Source: a bacterium (GTDB taxonomy: Bacteria > Bacillota > Bacilli > Lactobacillales > Streptococcaceae). Taken from it: DNA of 64,000 bases. Under the pieces are notes generated by a model. It was not told the DNA's origin and searched no databases. It saw only the letters and a program-made list of their open reading frames with translations. How positions within the stretch are numbered: position 1 is the stretch's first letter; each line of letters opens with the position of its first letter. Positions 1 to 8,969 of the stretch are shown in pieces. The stretch spans positions 88,144 through 152,143 of the forward strand of contig CAJNDD010000002.1 of the NCBI GenBank assembly GCA_905221435.1, given 5' to 3'. Position numbers and translations under genes: made by a program.

Positions 1-329
1 AGCTTCAGGCGGTTATTACAAGCCAATAGACTTGTTCTCAAGCTATGAGACTGAAATTCCATAGCTCCCAAAATTCCAGCTAAGATGACCAAAACCATGC
101 CTGCCATAGAGGTCCCATTGAGGCCTAGATATTCCAGCGGGTCAATGGCTTCTGCCAGACCGGGAACCGTCTCAGGCGTAGCATCCAAGCCGATAGACAG
201 ATACTGTCGGCCCTCCAACCAGGATACGACAGGCACCAATAGTAACATGAAGGCCACACTCACTTTGAAAGCCTTGGTTGAGCGAATTTTCAACCATTCT
301 GAATGCAATAAAGACATCGTTTCTTTCAT
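1..329 (-). CDS. ABC-2 type transporter permease, N-terminal part (runs off the left edge)
   Basis: This is the membrane subunit of the ABC exporter whose ATPase lies just upstream. The ATG at 329 follows a good ribosome-binding site (GGAGG) that overlaps the stop of the ATPase gene, so the two are translationally coupled. The N-terminus reads MKETMSLLHSEWLKIRSTKA, the usual short cytoplasmic lead of ABC-2 permeases, followed by a hydrophobic helix (VSVAFMLLLVPVV) and a second one near the edge. The 3' part lies outside the window. The substrate is unknown; bacitracin/lantibiotic-type exporters share this arrangement. Confidence 0.85.
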   Translation of the reverse strand, partial: MKETMSLLHSEWLKIRSTKAFKVSVAFMLLLVPVVSWLEGRQYLSIGLDATPETVPGLAEAIDPLEYLGLNGTSMAGMVLVILAGILGAMEFQSHSLRTSLLACNNRLK

Positions 330-330
330 C

Positions 331-1038
331 TTAAACCTCCTCTGTCAAATCAAAGAAGAGATCTTCTAGACTGTCTGAATCTTGCAGCACCTCTTCCAAT
401 CGTCCCTGCTCAATAATTCGCCCATGATGAATCAAGACTACATCATCTGTCACCATTTGCACCTCTGACAGGATGTGGGATGATAGAAGTACCGTTTTCC
501 CTAAATCAGCCTGCTGACGGATGAACTTTCTAAACCACTTAATCCCACTTGGATCCAATCCATTAGTCGGCTCATCTAATATAAGAAACTGAGGATCACC
601 CAGCAAAGCCGCTGCCAAACCCAACCGCTGACCTTCCCCTAAAGACAGGCTTGACAAGAGGTCCTTCCTCTTATGAGCGATTCCAGTCATCTCCAAAACC
701 TCATTAATCCGAGACTTGGGAATAGCATTACTCGCCGCGATAACTCGCAAGTGGTCATATACCTTTCGATTTGGCAAACCGCCAATGCCATCAAAGGCTG
801 CACCTACCGTTCTGAGTGGATAGGTCATTGACTGATAGGTTTGTCCATCAAAAGTCGCAGTACCAGACGTCGCCCGATCTAACCCCAAGAGAATCCTCAA
901 GGTCGAACTTTTCCCTGCACCATTCGGACCCAGAAAAGCTGTAATCCGACCGCTTCTAGCTGTAAAAGAAATATCTTTTAAAATCTGCTTACTACCATGC
1001 TTTTTGCAGACTCCATCTATTTTTACCATATGTTCCAT
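331..1038 (-). CDS. ABC transporter ATP-binding protein (BcrA/lantibiotic-immunity-like)
   Basis: This 235-residue ATPase powers the permease encoded immediately downstream. Walker A (GPNGAGKSS), the signature (SLGEGQRLGLAAALLG), Walker B (FLILDEP) and the switch histidine (LSSHIL) are all present. The signature starts LSLGEGQR instead of the canonical LSGGQ, as in drug- and bacteriocin-exporting members of this class. I start it at the ATG at 1038 (MEHMVKIDG) because AAGGAG lies 6 nt upstream; the longer frame reaching 1077 has no such site. A TATACT -10 at 1067-1072 and a 9-bp direct repeat at 1080-1099 precede it. Confidence 0.9.
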   Translation of the reverse strand: MEHMVKIDGVCKKHGSKQILKDISFTARSGRITAFLGPNGAGKSSTLRILLGLDRATSGTATFDGQTYQSMTYPLRTVGAAFDGIGGLPNRKVYDHLRVIAASNAIPKSRINEVLEMTGIAHKRKDLLSSLSLGEGQRLGLAAALLGDPQFLILDEPTNGLDPSGIKWFRKFIRQQADLGKTVLLSSHILSEVQMVTDDVVLIHHGRIIEQGRLEEVLQDSDSLEDLFFDLTEEV

Positions 1039-1066
1039 ACTGAACTCCTTTATCTTTATTTTCTCC

Positions 1067-1099
1067 AGTATATCCAATCTAGTTCAGAATTAGTTCAGA
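1067..1099 (-). promoter_or_regulatory. Promoter with a direct-repeat operator for the ABC exporter
   Basis: On the minus strand a TATACT -10 (1067-1072) precedes the exporter genes. Two perfect copies of TAGTTCAGA (plus-strand reading, 1080-1088 and 1091-1099) lie 11 bp apart, one helical turn, across the -35 position, where no good -35 hexamer is visible. This is the usual geometry for an activator or response-regulator site. The regulator is not identified. Confidence 0.45.
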
Positions 1100-1233
1100 G
1101 ATCAAGCAAAAATTCTAAAAGTTGATCTCGCCTTTCAAAACTCGCTCTAGCTTCATTAGAAAGAACTCAGTTTTTCTTTTCCTTTACTTCATTCTTTCTT
1201 TATAATCCTGAGGGTTTTGTATGGAGACTTTGT

Positions 1234-1296
1234 TATAATGATAGTCTCAAAAAGTCATTTATCAAACTCCATCAAGAGCAGGCTTTATGATATAAT
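1234..1296 (+). promoter_or_regulatory. luxS promoter(s), extended -10 type
   Basis: Two TGNTATAAT elements are seen upstream of luxS, with TATAAT at 1234-1239 and 1291-1296. Neither has a convincing -35, which suits extended -10 promoters. The second lies about 28 nt from the luxS ATG and leaves room for the AAAGGA ribosome-binding site. Confidence 0.5.
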
Positions 1297-1323
1297 GAAA
1301 GAAGAAAACTGAAAGGATTTACC

Positions 1324-1806
1324 ATGTCAAAAGAAGTTATTGTTGAAAGTTTTGAACTTGACCACACCATTGTTAAAGCACCCTATGTCCGCTTGATTGG
1401 GGAAGAAACAGGGCCAAAGGGAGATGTCATCTCCAACTTTGATATTCGCTTGGTACAGCCAAATGAGGACTCTATTCCTACCGCTGGCCTTCACACCATT
1501 GAGCACCTCTTAGCCAAACTCATCCGTACCCGCATTGACGGGATGATTGACTGTTCGCCATTTGGTTGCCGCACAGGCTTCCACATGATTATGTGGGGAC
1601 GCCATACTAGCGCTGAAATTGCGGCCGTTATCAAGGATTCGCTCAAGGAAATTGCTGAAACCACTACTTGGGAAGATGTCCCTGGAACTACCATCGAATC
1701 TTGTGGAAACTACAAGGACCACAGCCTCTTTTCAGCTAAAGAATGGGCGAAACTCATCCTAGAACAAGGAATCTCAGATGATGCCTTTGAACGCCATGTC
1801 ATCTAA
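1324..1806 (+). CDS. luxS: S-ribosylhomocysteine lyase LuxS
   Basis: LuxS cleaves S-ribosylhomocysteine to homocysteine and DPD, the precursor of autoinducer-2, in the activated methyl cycle. The protein has 160 residues, the usual streptococcal length. The metal ligands are visible as H57 and H61 in HTIEHLLAK and C127 in ESCGNY; the catalytic cysteine is C82 in PFGCRTGF. The ATG follows AAAGGA. It is monocistronic: its own promoter lies upstream and a hairpin terminator directly after the stop separates it from the convergent clpL. Confidence 0.98.
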   Translation: MSKEVIVESFELDHTIVKAPYVRLIGEETGPKGDVISNFDIRLVQPNEDSIPTAGLHTIEHLLAKLIRTRIDGMIDCSPFGCRTGFHMIMWGRHTSAEIAAVIKDSLKEIAETTTWEDVPGTTIESCGNYKDHSLFSAKEWAKLILEQGISDDAFERHVI

Positions 1807-1813
1807 ACACAAA

Positions 1814-1849
1814 AAGGAACCAGCTTTTTAGCTAGTTCCTTCTTTTTTT
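1814..1849. terminator. Intrinsic terminator between luxS and clpL
   Basis: AAGGAAC at 1814-1820 pairs with GTTCCTT at 1835-1841, and AGCT pairs with AGCT inside it. A run of seven T follows on the plus strand at 1843-1849, so it terminates luxS. The A-rich left side would also allow use by the convergent clpL. Confidence 0.85.
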
Positions 1850-1866
1850 ATTCTCAAAATCTTAAG

Positions 1867-3972
1867 TTAGGCTTTTTCACGAATGACCAAGACACCATCT
1901 TCCATATCCGCTTCCAAATGTTTGGCATCTAGATGATCTAAATGGAAATCTGTCACCTTATCACGAATTTGTTGTTCAACCACGCGACGGAGCGGACGAA
2001 CACCCATAACTTCATCATAGCCTTCTTCTGTGATAAAGTCCTTAGCTGCTTGACTAACTTCCAAATCAATGTCTTTCTTAGCCAAGGTTTGGTTGACTTC
2101 AGCCAACATCAAGTCCACAATCTTAGAAAGGTCTTCCTTATTCAAGTGTGAGAACTCAATGACTGCATTAAAGCGGTTGAGGAATTCTGGACGGAAGAAT
2201 GGTTTCAAACGATCCATCAATTCTGGTTTGTCCGCATCTTCTGTCAAGTTGGCTTCATAACCAAATCCAGCATTTGATGTCGCGATAATGACAGTGTTCT
2301 TGAAGTTCACTGTATTTCCTTGACCATCAGTCAAACGACCATCATCCAAGACTTGGAGGAGAAGGGTGATTACTTGAGGATCCGCCTTTTCAATCTCATC
2401 CAAAAGAATGATAGAGTATGGATTGCGACGAACACGTTCTGTCAAGGTATTGCTATTGTCATCATACCCAACATAACCAGCTGTTGTACCGATCAATTTA
2501 GAAACGGCTGTGCGGTCACTGTATTCAGACATATCCAAACGGATAATCGCATCCTTGGTTCCAAACATATCGAGCGCTAATTGCTTAGCCAGCTCCGTCT
2601 TACCAACCCCAGTAGGCCCTACAAAGAGGAAGCTACCGATTGGGCGATTGCCTTCATCAAATCCTGCACGGTTACGACGGATAGCACGAGCGACAGCTTC
2701 TACCGCCTTATCTTGGCCGATAACCTTGTGTTCCAAACGATGAGCCATATCTTTCAAACGTTCGATGTCTGATGCTCCCATTTGTGAAACTGGAATACCA
2801 GTCATACGTTCCACAGATTCAGCCACATCGTTGACACTTGCAGTCACCTTCATATCTTCTGTGTGATTTTCGATTTTCTTTTCCAATTCTGCAATACGTG
2901 TTTTGGCATTAAGAGCTGCTTCAAAGTCTTCCGCCTCAACTGCTTTTTCTTGCTTGTCTTTTTCTGCCTCAATTTCCCGTTCAACAGCGTGCACATCTGT
3001 TACAGGATGTTGAGCTGCCAAGTGAGCTGCCGTTACATCAACAAGGTCGATAGCCTTATCTGGCAAGCTACGTTGAGGAATGTATTGGACAGAATAATCC
3101 ACTGCTGCTTTCAAGACTTCGTCTGGCAAAATGACATTGTGGTGTTGTTGATAGAGATCACGAATCCCTTGAAGGATTTTAAAGGTATCCTCTGCTGAAG
3201 GAGCATTGACCTTCACTTCGTTGAAACGACGAGCAAGAGCTGCATTTTTCAAGATGGTGTTACGGTATTCGTCTTGAGTCGTTGCCCCAATAACGGTCAA
3301 CTCACCTCGAGAGAGAGCTGGTTTGAGAATATCCGCAAGACCTTTAGAACCACTTTCACCTCCGATTGAGCCAGCGCCAAGGATTTGGTGAATTTCATCA
3401 AAGAAGAGGATAATATTTCCTGCTTCTTTTACTTCATTGACTAAGTTTTGAACATTTTCTTCAAAGCTACCACGGTATTGAGTACCAGCCTCAAGACCTG
3501 AGATATCAATAGAAATGATTTCCTTGTTCTTAATAGCAGCTGGAACATCTCCGTTCACAATCGCTTGTGCTAGACCTTCGACAACGGCTGTCTTACCAAC
3601 ACCTGCATCTCCGACAAGTACAGGATTGTTCTTGGTACGGCGTGAGAGAATTTCAGATGTTTCTTGAATTTCCTTATTTCGTCCGATAACAGGATCCAAC
3701 TTGCCCTCACGAGCTTCTGCGGTCAAGTTTCGACCTAGTTTAGCAAGGACACCGTCTTGTTTCATACCTGAAGCGTGTTGTTGCATTTGCGCATCAGATT
3801 CTGCATTTCCTGGCAATTGACCAGTTGCACGATAATGAGCAAATTCCTCAGGTGTCACTTCACGTCCATTAATCAAGTAGCGACGATTTTCAGAACTATA
3901 CCCTCGCATACCACCCATCAATTGGTTAAATAAATCATCCATGTTGTTAAAGTTATTAAAGTTGTTGTTCAT
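1867..3972 (-). CDS. clpL: ATP-dependent Clp protease ATP-binding subunit ClpL
   Basis: ClpL is a cytoplasmic HSP100 disaggregase/chaperone involved in heat and antibiotic tolerance in streptococci. The 701 residues match pneumococcal ClpL in length. The Asn-rich N-terminus (NNNFNNFNN) and the lack of an N-terminal zinc finger separate it from ClpE. Two AAA+ modules are visible: Walker A at 121-129 (GDAGVGKTA) with Walker [10 protein letters not shown], and a second Walker A ([10 protein letters not shown]) with [10 protein letters not shown] coiled-coil middle region rich in Glu/Lys lies between them ([18 protein letters not shown]). CtsR-type operators upstream indicate stress control. The ATG has GAGG at a good distance. 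Confidence 0.97.
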   Translation of the reverse strand: MNNNFNNFNNMDDLFNQLMGGMRGYSSENRRYLINGREVTPEEFAHYRATGQLPGNAESDAQMQQHASGMKQDGVLAKLGRNLTAEAREGKLDPVIGRNKEIQETSEILSRRTKNNPVLVGDAGVGKTAVVEGLAQAIVNGDVPAAIKNKEIISIDISGLEAGTQYRGSFEENVQNLVNEVKEAGNIILFFDEIHQILGAGSIGGESGSKGLADILKPALSRGELTVIGATTQDEYRNTILKNAALARRFNEVKVNAPSAEDTFKILQGIRDLYQQHHNVILPDEVLKAAVDYSVQYIPQRSLPDKAIDLVDVTAAHLAAQHPVTDVHAVEREIEAEKDKQEKAVEAEDFEAALNAKTRIAELEKKIENHTEDMKVTASVNDVAESVERMTGIPVSQMGASDIERLKDMAHRLEHKVIGQDKAVEAVARAIRRNRAGFDEGNRPIGSFLFVGPTGVGKTELAKQLALDMFGTKDAIIRLDMSEYSDRTAVSKLIGTTAGYVGYDDNSNTLTERVRRNPYSIILLDEIEKADPQVITLLLQVLDDGRLTDGQGNTVNFKNTVIIATSNAGFGYEANLTEDADKPELMDRLKPFFRPEFLNRFNAVIEFSHLNKEDLSKIVDLMLAEVNQTLAKKDIDLEVSQAAKDFITEEGYDEVMGVRPLRRVVEQQIRDKVTDFHLDHLDAKHLEADMEDGVLVIREKA

Positions 3973-4014
3973 ATTCTTTACCTCGTTTATTGTTAATCAT
4001 TTGCGATCTCTGAT

Positions 4015-4031
4015 ATTGACTATCTTTGACC
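4015..4031 (-). promoter_or_regulatory. CtsR-type heptad operator, clpL-proximal
   Basis: On the minus strand this reads GGTCAAA GAT AGTCAAT, two direct heptads separated by 3 nt, matching the CtsR operator pattern (RGTCAAA-N3-RGTCAAA). It lies 43 bp before the clpL start, between the tiny leader ORF and clpL. Confidence 0.7.
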
Positions 4032-4055
4032 TTTGTTTCAAAAAATATAGACTAG

Positions 4056-4145
4056 CTAACTCACTACTCTACGTATAATTTCTGGTTTTTCTTTTTTAAA
4101 TAAGCCTTCTATCATCTTCTTTTCAAAATCTGTTAGATTTAACAT
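4056..4145 (-). CDS. 29-residue leader ORF upstream of clpL
   Basis: This short frame lies between the clpL promoter and clpL and would be transcribed first. It has a strong ribosome-binding site (AAGGGGTGAGG) just before ATG. The product starts MLNLTDFEKKMIEGLFKKEK and ends IIRRVVS, an amphipathic, positively charged peptide without a signal sequence. I do not recognise a family. A small conserved ORF at this position would be easy for annotation to miss. It could be a real stress peptide or a translated leader that affects clpL expression. Confidence 0.5.
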   Translation of the reverse strand: MLNLTDFEKKMIEGLFKKEKPEIIRRVVS

Positions 4146-4242
4146 AGGCCTCACCCCTTTCTAGGGTATCTACTGTACATTTTCAAGAAATAGAATCATT
4201 GAAAATGAAGTTTTCTAAGGAATTCATTTTCCTTATGTTTCT

Positions 4243-4295
4243 ACTATATCACATTGGTCAGTAAAAGTCAATAACTTTTTTGACTAAATTTGACT
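4243..4295 (-). promoter_or_regulatory. clpL promoter with two inverted CtsR operators
   Basis: The minus-strand promoter has -35 TTGACT (4266-4271), a 17-bp spacer and -10 TATAGT (4243-4248). One CtsR-like repeat on the plus strand, GGTCAGT-AAA-AGTCAAT at 4256-4272, covers the -35 and spacer. A second on the minus strand, AGTCAAA-TTT-AGTCAAA at 4279-4295, sits just upstream. With the copy at 4015-4031, three operators control this gene. Confidence 0.75.
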
Positions 4296-4322
4296 ATTTT
4301 TTTAAAAATTTTTAAGCACACA

Positions 4323-4349
4323 AAAAGCCAGTCAGATCGACTGGCTTTT
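4323..4349 (-). terminator. Intrinsic terminator of pflB
   Basis: AAAAGCCAGTC (4323-4333) pairs perfectly with GACTGGCTTTT (4339-4349) around a 5-nt loop. A T run follows on the minus strand, 19 bp after the pflB stop. Confidence 0.9.
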
Positions 4350-4367
4350 CTCTATTCCAATTGAATC

Positions 4368-6683
4368 TTAACTCAATGCATCATCCATTGAAAGAACTTC
4401 GTGGAAGACACGTTGTGTCAATTCAGTTTTTTGTTCTGGAGTGAGGTATTTAGTGTTTACACAGTATCCAGAGATACGAACGATAACGTCTTCACCTGAC
4501 ATGATTTTTTCGTAAACATCGTTCAAGTCCATAACGTTCAAGTTAACGTGTTGTCCACCGTTTTCAAAGTAACCATCAAGGATTGTTACCAAGTTATCAA
4601 CTTGTTCGTCACGAGTCTTACCAAGAGCGCGAGGTGAAACTTGAGTTGTCAATGAGATACCGTCAGCTGCGTAACCAAAGTCAAGGCTAGCAAGTGAGTT
4701 CAAGTTTTGCAACCATCCACCTTTAGCTTTGTTAGATGGGTTAGCACCTGGTGAGAAGAATTCAAGTTTAGACAAGTTCACAGATCCATCTTCGTTGAGG
4801 TATACACCTTTGTGGACTGGTGAGTTACCAGTTTGTTTAGAGTAAGCAACGTTAGATGTGATTGTCAAAAGTGATACTGTAGCTTCTGCGTCTTTGTAAA
4901 GTTTGTGGCTACGTAGACGAGTTGTGTAAGCTTCGATCAACCATTCTGCTAATTCGTTTGAACGTGGGTCATCTTCACCCCAACGTGGGTATTCACCGAT
5001 TGTTTCGTAATCGTAGATGTATCCATCTTCATCACGAATTGGTTTAACAGTAGCGTATTTAATCGCTGACAATGTATCAACAGTGTTAGCAAATCCACAG
5101 ATACCGAATCCCATGTTGGCACGTTGTTTAGTTGGCAAGAAGGCCATTTGAACAGCTTCGTAGTTGTACTTGTCAGTCATGTAGTGGATGATGTTCAAAG
5201 CATCTACATAAGTGTCAGTCAACCAGTCAAGAGATTTTTCAAAGTTCGCTTTAACTGATTCGAATTCAAGAACTTCGTCACGGATAGGATCGATGTCAAA
5301 TACCTTGTAGTCTTTGTGAACATCATCGTAACCACCGTTCAAACCAGTAAGAAGGGCTTTAAGAACGTTTACGCGAGCACCGAAGTACTGAATGTTGTGG
5401 CGTTGATCTTCATTTTCTGGGTCAAGTGGTGACACACAGCATGAGATACAGCTCATTTCTCCATATCCGTCTTTAGCCATTGTTGTTACACCTTCGTATT
5501 GGATAGAAGAGTGCTTGTGGCTCATATGCATACAGTAGCGACGGAAGTTGTATGGCAATTTGTCAGTCCAAAGAACTGTCAAGTTTGGTTCTGGTGAGTT
5601 ACCGATATTGTCAAGAGTGTTCAAGAAACGGTAGTCCATCTTAGTAACACGGTGACGACCATCGTTACCCATACCAGCCATAGAAGTTGTGATGAAAGTT
5701 GGGTCACCTGAGTACAATTGGTCATAAGCTTTTGTACGAGCAAATTTAACTGTACGAAGTTTCATAACGAAATCATCAACGAATTCTTGGATTTCTGATT
5801 CAGTAAATGTACCACGAGCAAGGTCACGTTCTGCAAAGATATCCAATACGATTGGCACACGTCCTAGAGATGTTGCAGCACCGTTGATAACACGGCAGAC
5901 AGCCATGAAGGCAATGTTAACCCATTGGATAGCTTCTTTCGTGTTCATCGCTGGTTTGCGGACATCAACTCCGTAAAGGTCACCCAAGCGAACAACTTGT
6001 TGCAAAGCTTGGTATTGAAGGTTTACTTCTTCACGAAGACGGATTGTTTCTTCGTCAATTTCTTTAATTGCATTCCAGTCGTTGACTTTTTCTTGCATCA
6101 AGTAGTCTGCACCGTAAAGAGCAAGACGTGCGTAAACACCGATGATACGTCCACGTGAGTAGGCATCTGGAAGACCAGTTACAGTGTGAGCGTGACGAGC
6201 GCGACGGATGTTTGAAGTGTAGGCACGGAAGATACCATCGTTAACTGTTGTTACGTATTTAGTAAAGATTTCGTGAACAGCTGGATCTGGTTCATATCCA
6301 TTTTCTTTCAAAGTAGTTTCAGCCATACGGATACCACCTTTTGGCATGAAGTTCAATTTGAAGAGTTCATCGTTTTGGATACCGAAAATCAATTCGTTTT
6401 CTTTGTCGATAAATCCAGCAGGAATATCAGCAATAGATGTTGGACGAGTGTCCATTGGGAAACGAGTTTCTTCGTAGTGTGCTTTTGTTTCTTCTACGAT
6501 TTTTTTGATATGAAGTGAACGTTCTGTTGGTCCAGCAAGAAAACTTTCATCTCCATCGTAAGGTGTGTAGTTAGCTTGAACAAAGCGAGAAATACTTGCT
6601 TTTTCTTTCCAATCTACGCCTTTGAAGCCTTCCCAAGCTTTATCAAAAATATCTTGTGCTTCAACAACTGTTTTAACAACCAT
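4368..6683 (-). CDS. pflB: Formate acetyltransferase (pyruvate formate-lyase)
   Basis: This glycyl-radical enzyme converts pyruvate plus CoA to acetyl-CoA and formate in mixed-acid fermentation. The 771 residues match the streptococcal enzyme. The catalytic cysteine pair is C415-C416 (SCISCCVSP). The radical glycine is G739 in RISGYCVNT, where the usual GYAV is GYCV. The ATG follows AGAGGA. The activating enzyme pflA lies at 50682-51476. A cre-like site sits inside the promoter, so catabolite control is likely. The gene stands alone between its promoter and terminator. Confidence 0.98.
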   Translation of the reverse strand: MVVKTVVEAQDIFDKAWEGFKGVDWKEKASISRFVQANYTPYDGDESFLAGPTERSLHIKKIVEETKAHYEETRFPMDTRPTSIADIPAGFIDKENELIFGIQNDELFKLNFMPKGGIRMAETTLKENGYEPDPAVHEIFTKYVTTVNDGIFRAYTSNIRRARHAHTVTGLPDAYSRGRIIGVYARLALYGADYLMQEKVNDWNAIKEIDEETIRLREEVNLQYQALQQVVRLGDLYGVDVRKPAMNTKEAIQWVNIAFMAVCRVINGAATSLGRVPIVLDIFAERDLARGTFTESEIQEFVDDFVMKLRTVKFARTKAYDQLYSGDPTFITTSMAGMGNDGRHRVTKMDYRFLNTLDNIGNSPEPNLTVLWTDKLPYNFRRYCMHMSHKHSSIQYEGVTTMAKDGYGEMSCISCCVSPLDPENEDQRHNIQYFGARVNVLKALLTGLNGGYDDVHKDYKVFDIDPIRDEVLEFESVKANFEKSLDWLTDTYVDALNIIHYMTDKYNYEAVQMAFLPTKQRANMGFGICGFANTVDTLSAIKYATVKPIRDEDGYIYDYETIGEYPRWGEDDPRSNELAEWLIEAYTTRLRSHKLYKDAEATVSLLTITSNVAYSKQTGNSPVHKGVYLNEDGSVNLSKLEFFSPGANPSNKAKGGWLQNLNSLASLDFGYAADGISLTTQVSPRALGKTRDEQVDNLVTILDGYFENGGQHVNLNVMDLNDVYEKIMSGEDVIVRISGYCVNTKYLTPEQKTELTQRVFHEVLSMDDALS

Positions 6684-6704
6684 GTTAATGTCCTCTTTTT
6701 TCTA

Positions 6705-6722
6705 GTAACAGTTATCTGTTAC
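6705..6722. promoter_or_regulatory. Inverted repeat in the pflB 5' untranslated region
   Basis: GTAACAG (6705-6711) and CTGTTAC (6716-6722) form a perfect 7-bp inverted repeat with a 4-bp spacer, just after the expected transcription start and before the ribosome-binding site. It could be an operator or an mRNA hairpin. I cannot assign a regulator. Confidence 0.35.
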
Positions 6723-6734
6723 ATTCTTGAGTCA

Positions 6735-6764
6735 AGTATACCATACAGTAACCGATTTCAACAA
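6735..6764 (-). promoter_or_regulatory. pflB promoter overlapping a cre (CcpA) site
   Basis: On the minus strand -10 TATACT (6735-6740) lies 18 bp from -35 TTGTTG (6759-6764). The spacer contains TGAAATCGGTTACT (6747-6760), matching 9 of the 10 fixed positions of the consensus TGNAANCGNTNNCA. CcpA bound here would block the promoter directly. Confidence 0.6.
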
Positions 6765-6916
6765 GAGAAAATCGGCATTTTAGGCGCTTTCTTTTATAAT
6801 ACAGGATGCATTCTGGTGTTATCTGTATTATATATTTGAAAGTTGGATTGAACTTTCCCATTTTTTCAGAAAAAAGGGTATAATGAGAAGGAAAAAACGG
6901 CTAGGAAGGAAGCAAA

Positions 6917-7978
6917 ATGCTCATATTTCCATTGATAAATGATTTGTCCAGAAAAATCATCCATATCGACATGGATGCCTTTTTTGCTGCGGTGGAAATA
7001 AGAGATAATCCTAAATTAAAGGGCAAACCTGTTATCATTGGGAGTGACCCCAGACAAACAGGTGGTCGAGGTGTCGTTTCTACCTGTAGCTATGAGGCAC
7101 GGGCTTTTGGTGTTCATTCAGCTATGAGCTCTAAAGAAGCTTATGAGCGCTGTCCCCAAGCTATCTTCATCTCGGGAAATTATGAAAAATACAAGACTGT
7201 GGGACTTCAGATTCGAGCTATTTTTAAACGCTACACTGATTTGATTGAACCTATGAGTATTGACGAGGCATACTTAGATGTGACGGAAAATAAACTCGGT
7301 ATCAAGTCAGCCGTCAAAATAGCTCGTCTCATCCAACAGGATATCTGGCAGGAACTACACCTGACTGCTTCTGCAGGCGTCTCTTATAACAAATTCTTAG
7401 CTAAAATGGCTAGTGACTATCAAAAACCGCATGGTTTAACAGTTATCCTCCCAGATCATGCCCAAGACTTTCTCAAACAAATGGACATTGCTAAATTCCA
7501 TGGTGTGGGCAAAAAAACAGTTGAACGTCTTCATGAAATGGGCATTTATACTGGTGCAGACTTATTAGACGTTTCTGAAGTCACTTTAATCGATCGGTTT
7601 GGCAGACTCGGTTTTGACCTTTATCGAAAGGTCAGAGGCATTCATAACTCACCGGTCAAGTCCGATCGCATTCGCAAGTCCATCGGTAAGGAAAAAACCT
7701 ACGGAAAAATCCTGCAAGTAGAAGAAGACATCAAAAAAGAGCTGACTCTTCTCTCAGAAAAGGTAGCCCTTAATCTCAGCCAACAAGATAAGGCTGGAAA
7801 AATCATTATCCTAAAAATTCGATATACTGACTTCTCCACTCTGACTAGACGAAAAAGTCTCCCGCAAGCAACACAGGACGCTAGTCAAATTTCTCAAACT
7901 GCCCTTCAACTCTACGAAGAACTAGCTGAAAAAGAAAAGGGCATCCGTTTACTAGGAATTACGGTGACAGGATTTTAA
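6917..7978 (+). CDS. dinB: DNA polymerase IV (Y-family translesion polymerase)
   Basis: DinB copies damaged templates with low fidelity. The 353-residue protein shows the Y-family catalytic motifs [10 protein letters not shown] near the N-terminus and SIDEAYLD around residues 110-120, followed by the helix-hairpin-helix thumb ([12 protein letters not shown]) and the little-finger domain. The start [13 protein letters not shown] with AAGGA upstream agrees with the pneumococcal protein. It is divergent from pflB, and a long hairpin follows the stop. Confidence 0.97.
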   Translation: MLIFPLINDLSRKIIHIDMDAFFAAVEIRDNPKLKGKPVIIGSDPRQTGGRGVVSTCSYEARAFGVHSAMSSKEAYERCPQAIFISGNYEKYKTVGLQIRAIFKRYTDLIEPMSIDEAYLDVTENKLGIKSAVKIARLIQQDIWQELHLTASAGVSYNKFLAKMASDYQKPHGLTVILPDHAQDFLKQMDIAKFHGVGKKTVERLHEMGIYTGADLLDVSEVTLIDRFGRLGFDLYRKVRGIHNSPVKSDRIRKSIGKEKTYGKILQVEEDIKKELTLLSEKVALNLSQQDKAGKIIILKIRYTDFSTLTRRKSLPQATQDASQISQTALQLYEELAEKEKGIRLLGITVTGF

Positions 7979-8007
7979 ATCCTCGAGGGGGCATTGGTTT
8001 AAATCAA

Positions 8008-8039
8008 ATGAGGTTGGAACAAAAGTGTTTCAGCCTCAT
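8008..8039 (+). terminator. Hairpin after dinB
   Basis: ATGAGGTTGGAACA (8008-8021) pairs, with a few G-T pairs, with TGTTTCAGCCTCAT (8026-8039), and a T-rich stretch follows. The same AGGTTGGAAC/GTCCCAGCCT theme recurs after purR at 52882-52909. It probably terminates dinB. Confidence 0.6.
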
Positions 8040-8468
8040 TCTGTTTTAAAAATAATTCCTCGATCGTGATTGCTAACCACTAAAACAGTCTGAGGTACTA
8101 TCTTAAATTGCTGGCCAACATTCAGCAGGCTGTATTAGAATTATTCACCTTTTAGATTCTAATAATTCCTAATTCAAGAAAGCCTCTTCCTCTTATTCCC
8201 TCTCTCTTTTGCTAGAAAACTGAATGCTTTTGAGAAATATAGTTTAGTTTGATGTCCTACCGCATTTGTACTAGGATATATACTATAATTTTCAATGAAC
8301 ATTCCCAAGCATATACTTGGACTACAATATTTTTTGACAGTTTATTAATAAAAAGGAGCAGTTTGTTTTAATTAAGTATTATTTCCAGCACTTAAAACTA
8401 AAAATGTGAGGCAGATTTCAAATAGCTCACAGCAAAAAAACTCTATTTGTTAGCACAAATAGTAAGAG
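8040..8468. other. Non-coding gap between dinB and the TetR unit
   Basis: About 430 bp hold no credible gene. There are scattered promoter-like pieces, including TTGACA at 8335 followed by a ribosome-binding-site-like AAGGAG at 8354 with no start codon at a usable distance. AT content is high. This looks like decayed coding sequence. A hairpin (ACTCTATTTGT with ACAAATAG-TAA-GAGT, about 8440-8469) ends at the next promoter. Confidence 0.4.
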
Positions 8469-8527
8469 TTGACACCTTCATTTTTATTTGTTAAACTAGA
8501 AAATATAAAAAGTACCAACCGGTCGGT
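8469..8527 (+). promoter_or_regulatory. Promoter and TetR-type operator
   Basis: The -35 TTGACA (8469-8474), 17-bp spacer and -10 TAAACT (8492-8497) are followed, just past the expected start site, by the near-perfect 14-bp palindrome ACCAACCGGTCGGT (8514-8527). ACCGACCGGTCGGT-like palindromes are typical of TetR-family self-regulation in Gram-positives. The tetR gene is the second gene downstream. Confidence 0.65.
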
Positions 8528-8546
8528 TTTTGAGAAAGGACTTAAC

Positions 8547-8870
8547 ATGAAAAAAACTACGCTAGAAAAAACAATCGATTCTATTGAAAAACAAAATCAA
8601 CGAGTACGTCAACAACAAATACGCCATCACGAAACCATTCAAAAGCAAATAAAAAAGCAAATAAAACTGTTTGATCGATTATCACAAGGAGAGAGTGGTA
8701 TCCGACTTTCTCGTTTGGGAGTGAAATGTGGGTATGCTACAATCACTGGTGGGCTCATCACTACTTTGTTTAGTCCTTGGAATGGTTTAGGAATAATGAC
8801 CATTGGTGGGATTTCAGTTCTCTCAAACTTGTATCACATCAAACGTATAGAAGCAAAATTAAAAAAGTAG
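8547..8870 (+). CDS. Small hypothetical membrane protein in a TetR-controlled unit
   Basis: The 107-residue product begins with a highly charged Gln/Lys-rich segment (residues 1-50), probably a coiled coil, and continues with two short hydrophobic stretches (CGYATITGGLITTLF and GLGIMTIGGISVL) separated by a Pro-Trp turn, so it may be a membrane hairpin. The ATG at 8547 has AAAGGA upstream; the longer frame from 8469 would begin inside the promoter. I do not recognise the family. Its operator suggests it is the effector controlled by the TetR protein encoded next. Confidence 0.75.
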   Translation: MKKTTLEKTIDSIEKQNQRVRQQQIRHHETIQKQIKKQIKLFDRLSQGESGIRLSRLGVKCGYATITGGLITTLFSPWNGLGIMTIGGISVLSNLYHIKRIEAKLKK

Positions 8871-8969
8871 AGTGGTTTTCTTAAGAAGGAGGCTTGTTAG
8901 ACGCTCAAATATTACCTTTTCTTCTTTTTTTGATAAAATAAATTTAATAAAACAGAGAGAAGGAACTCA

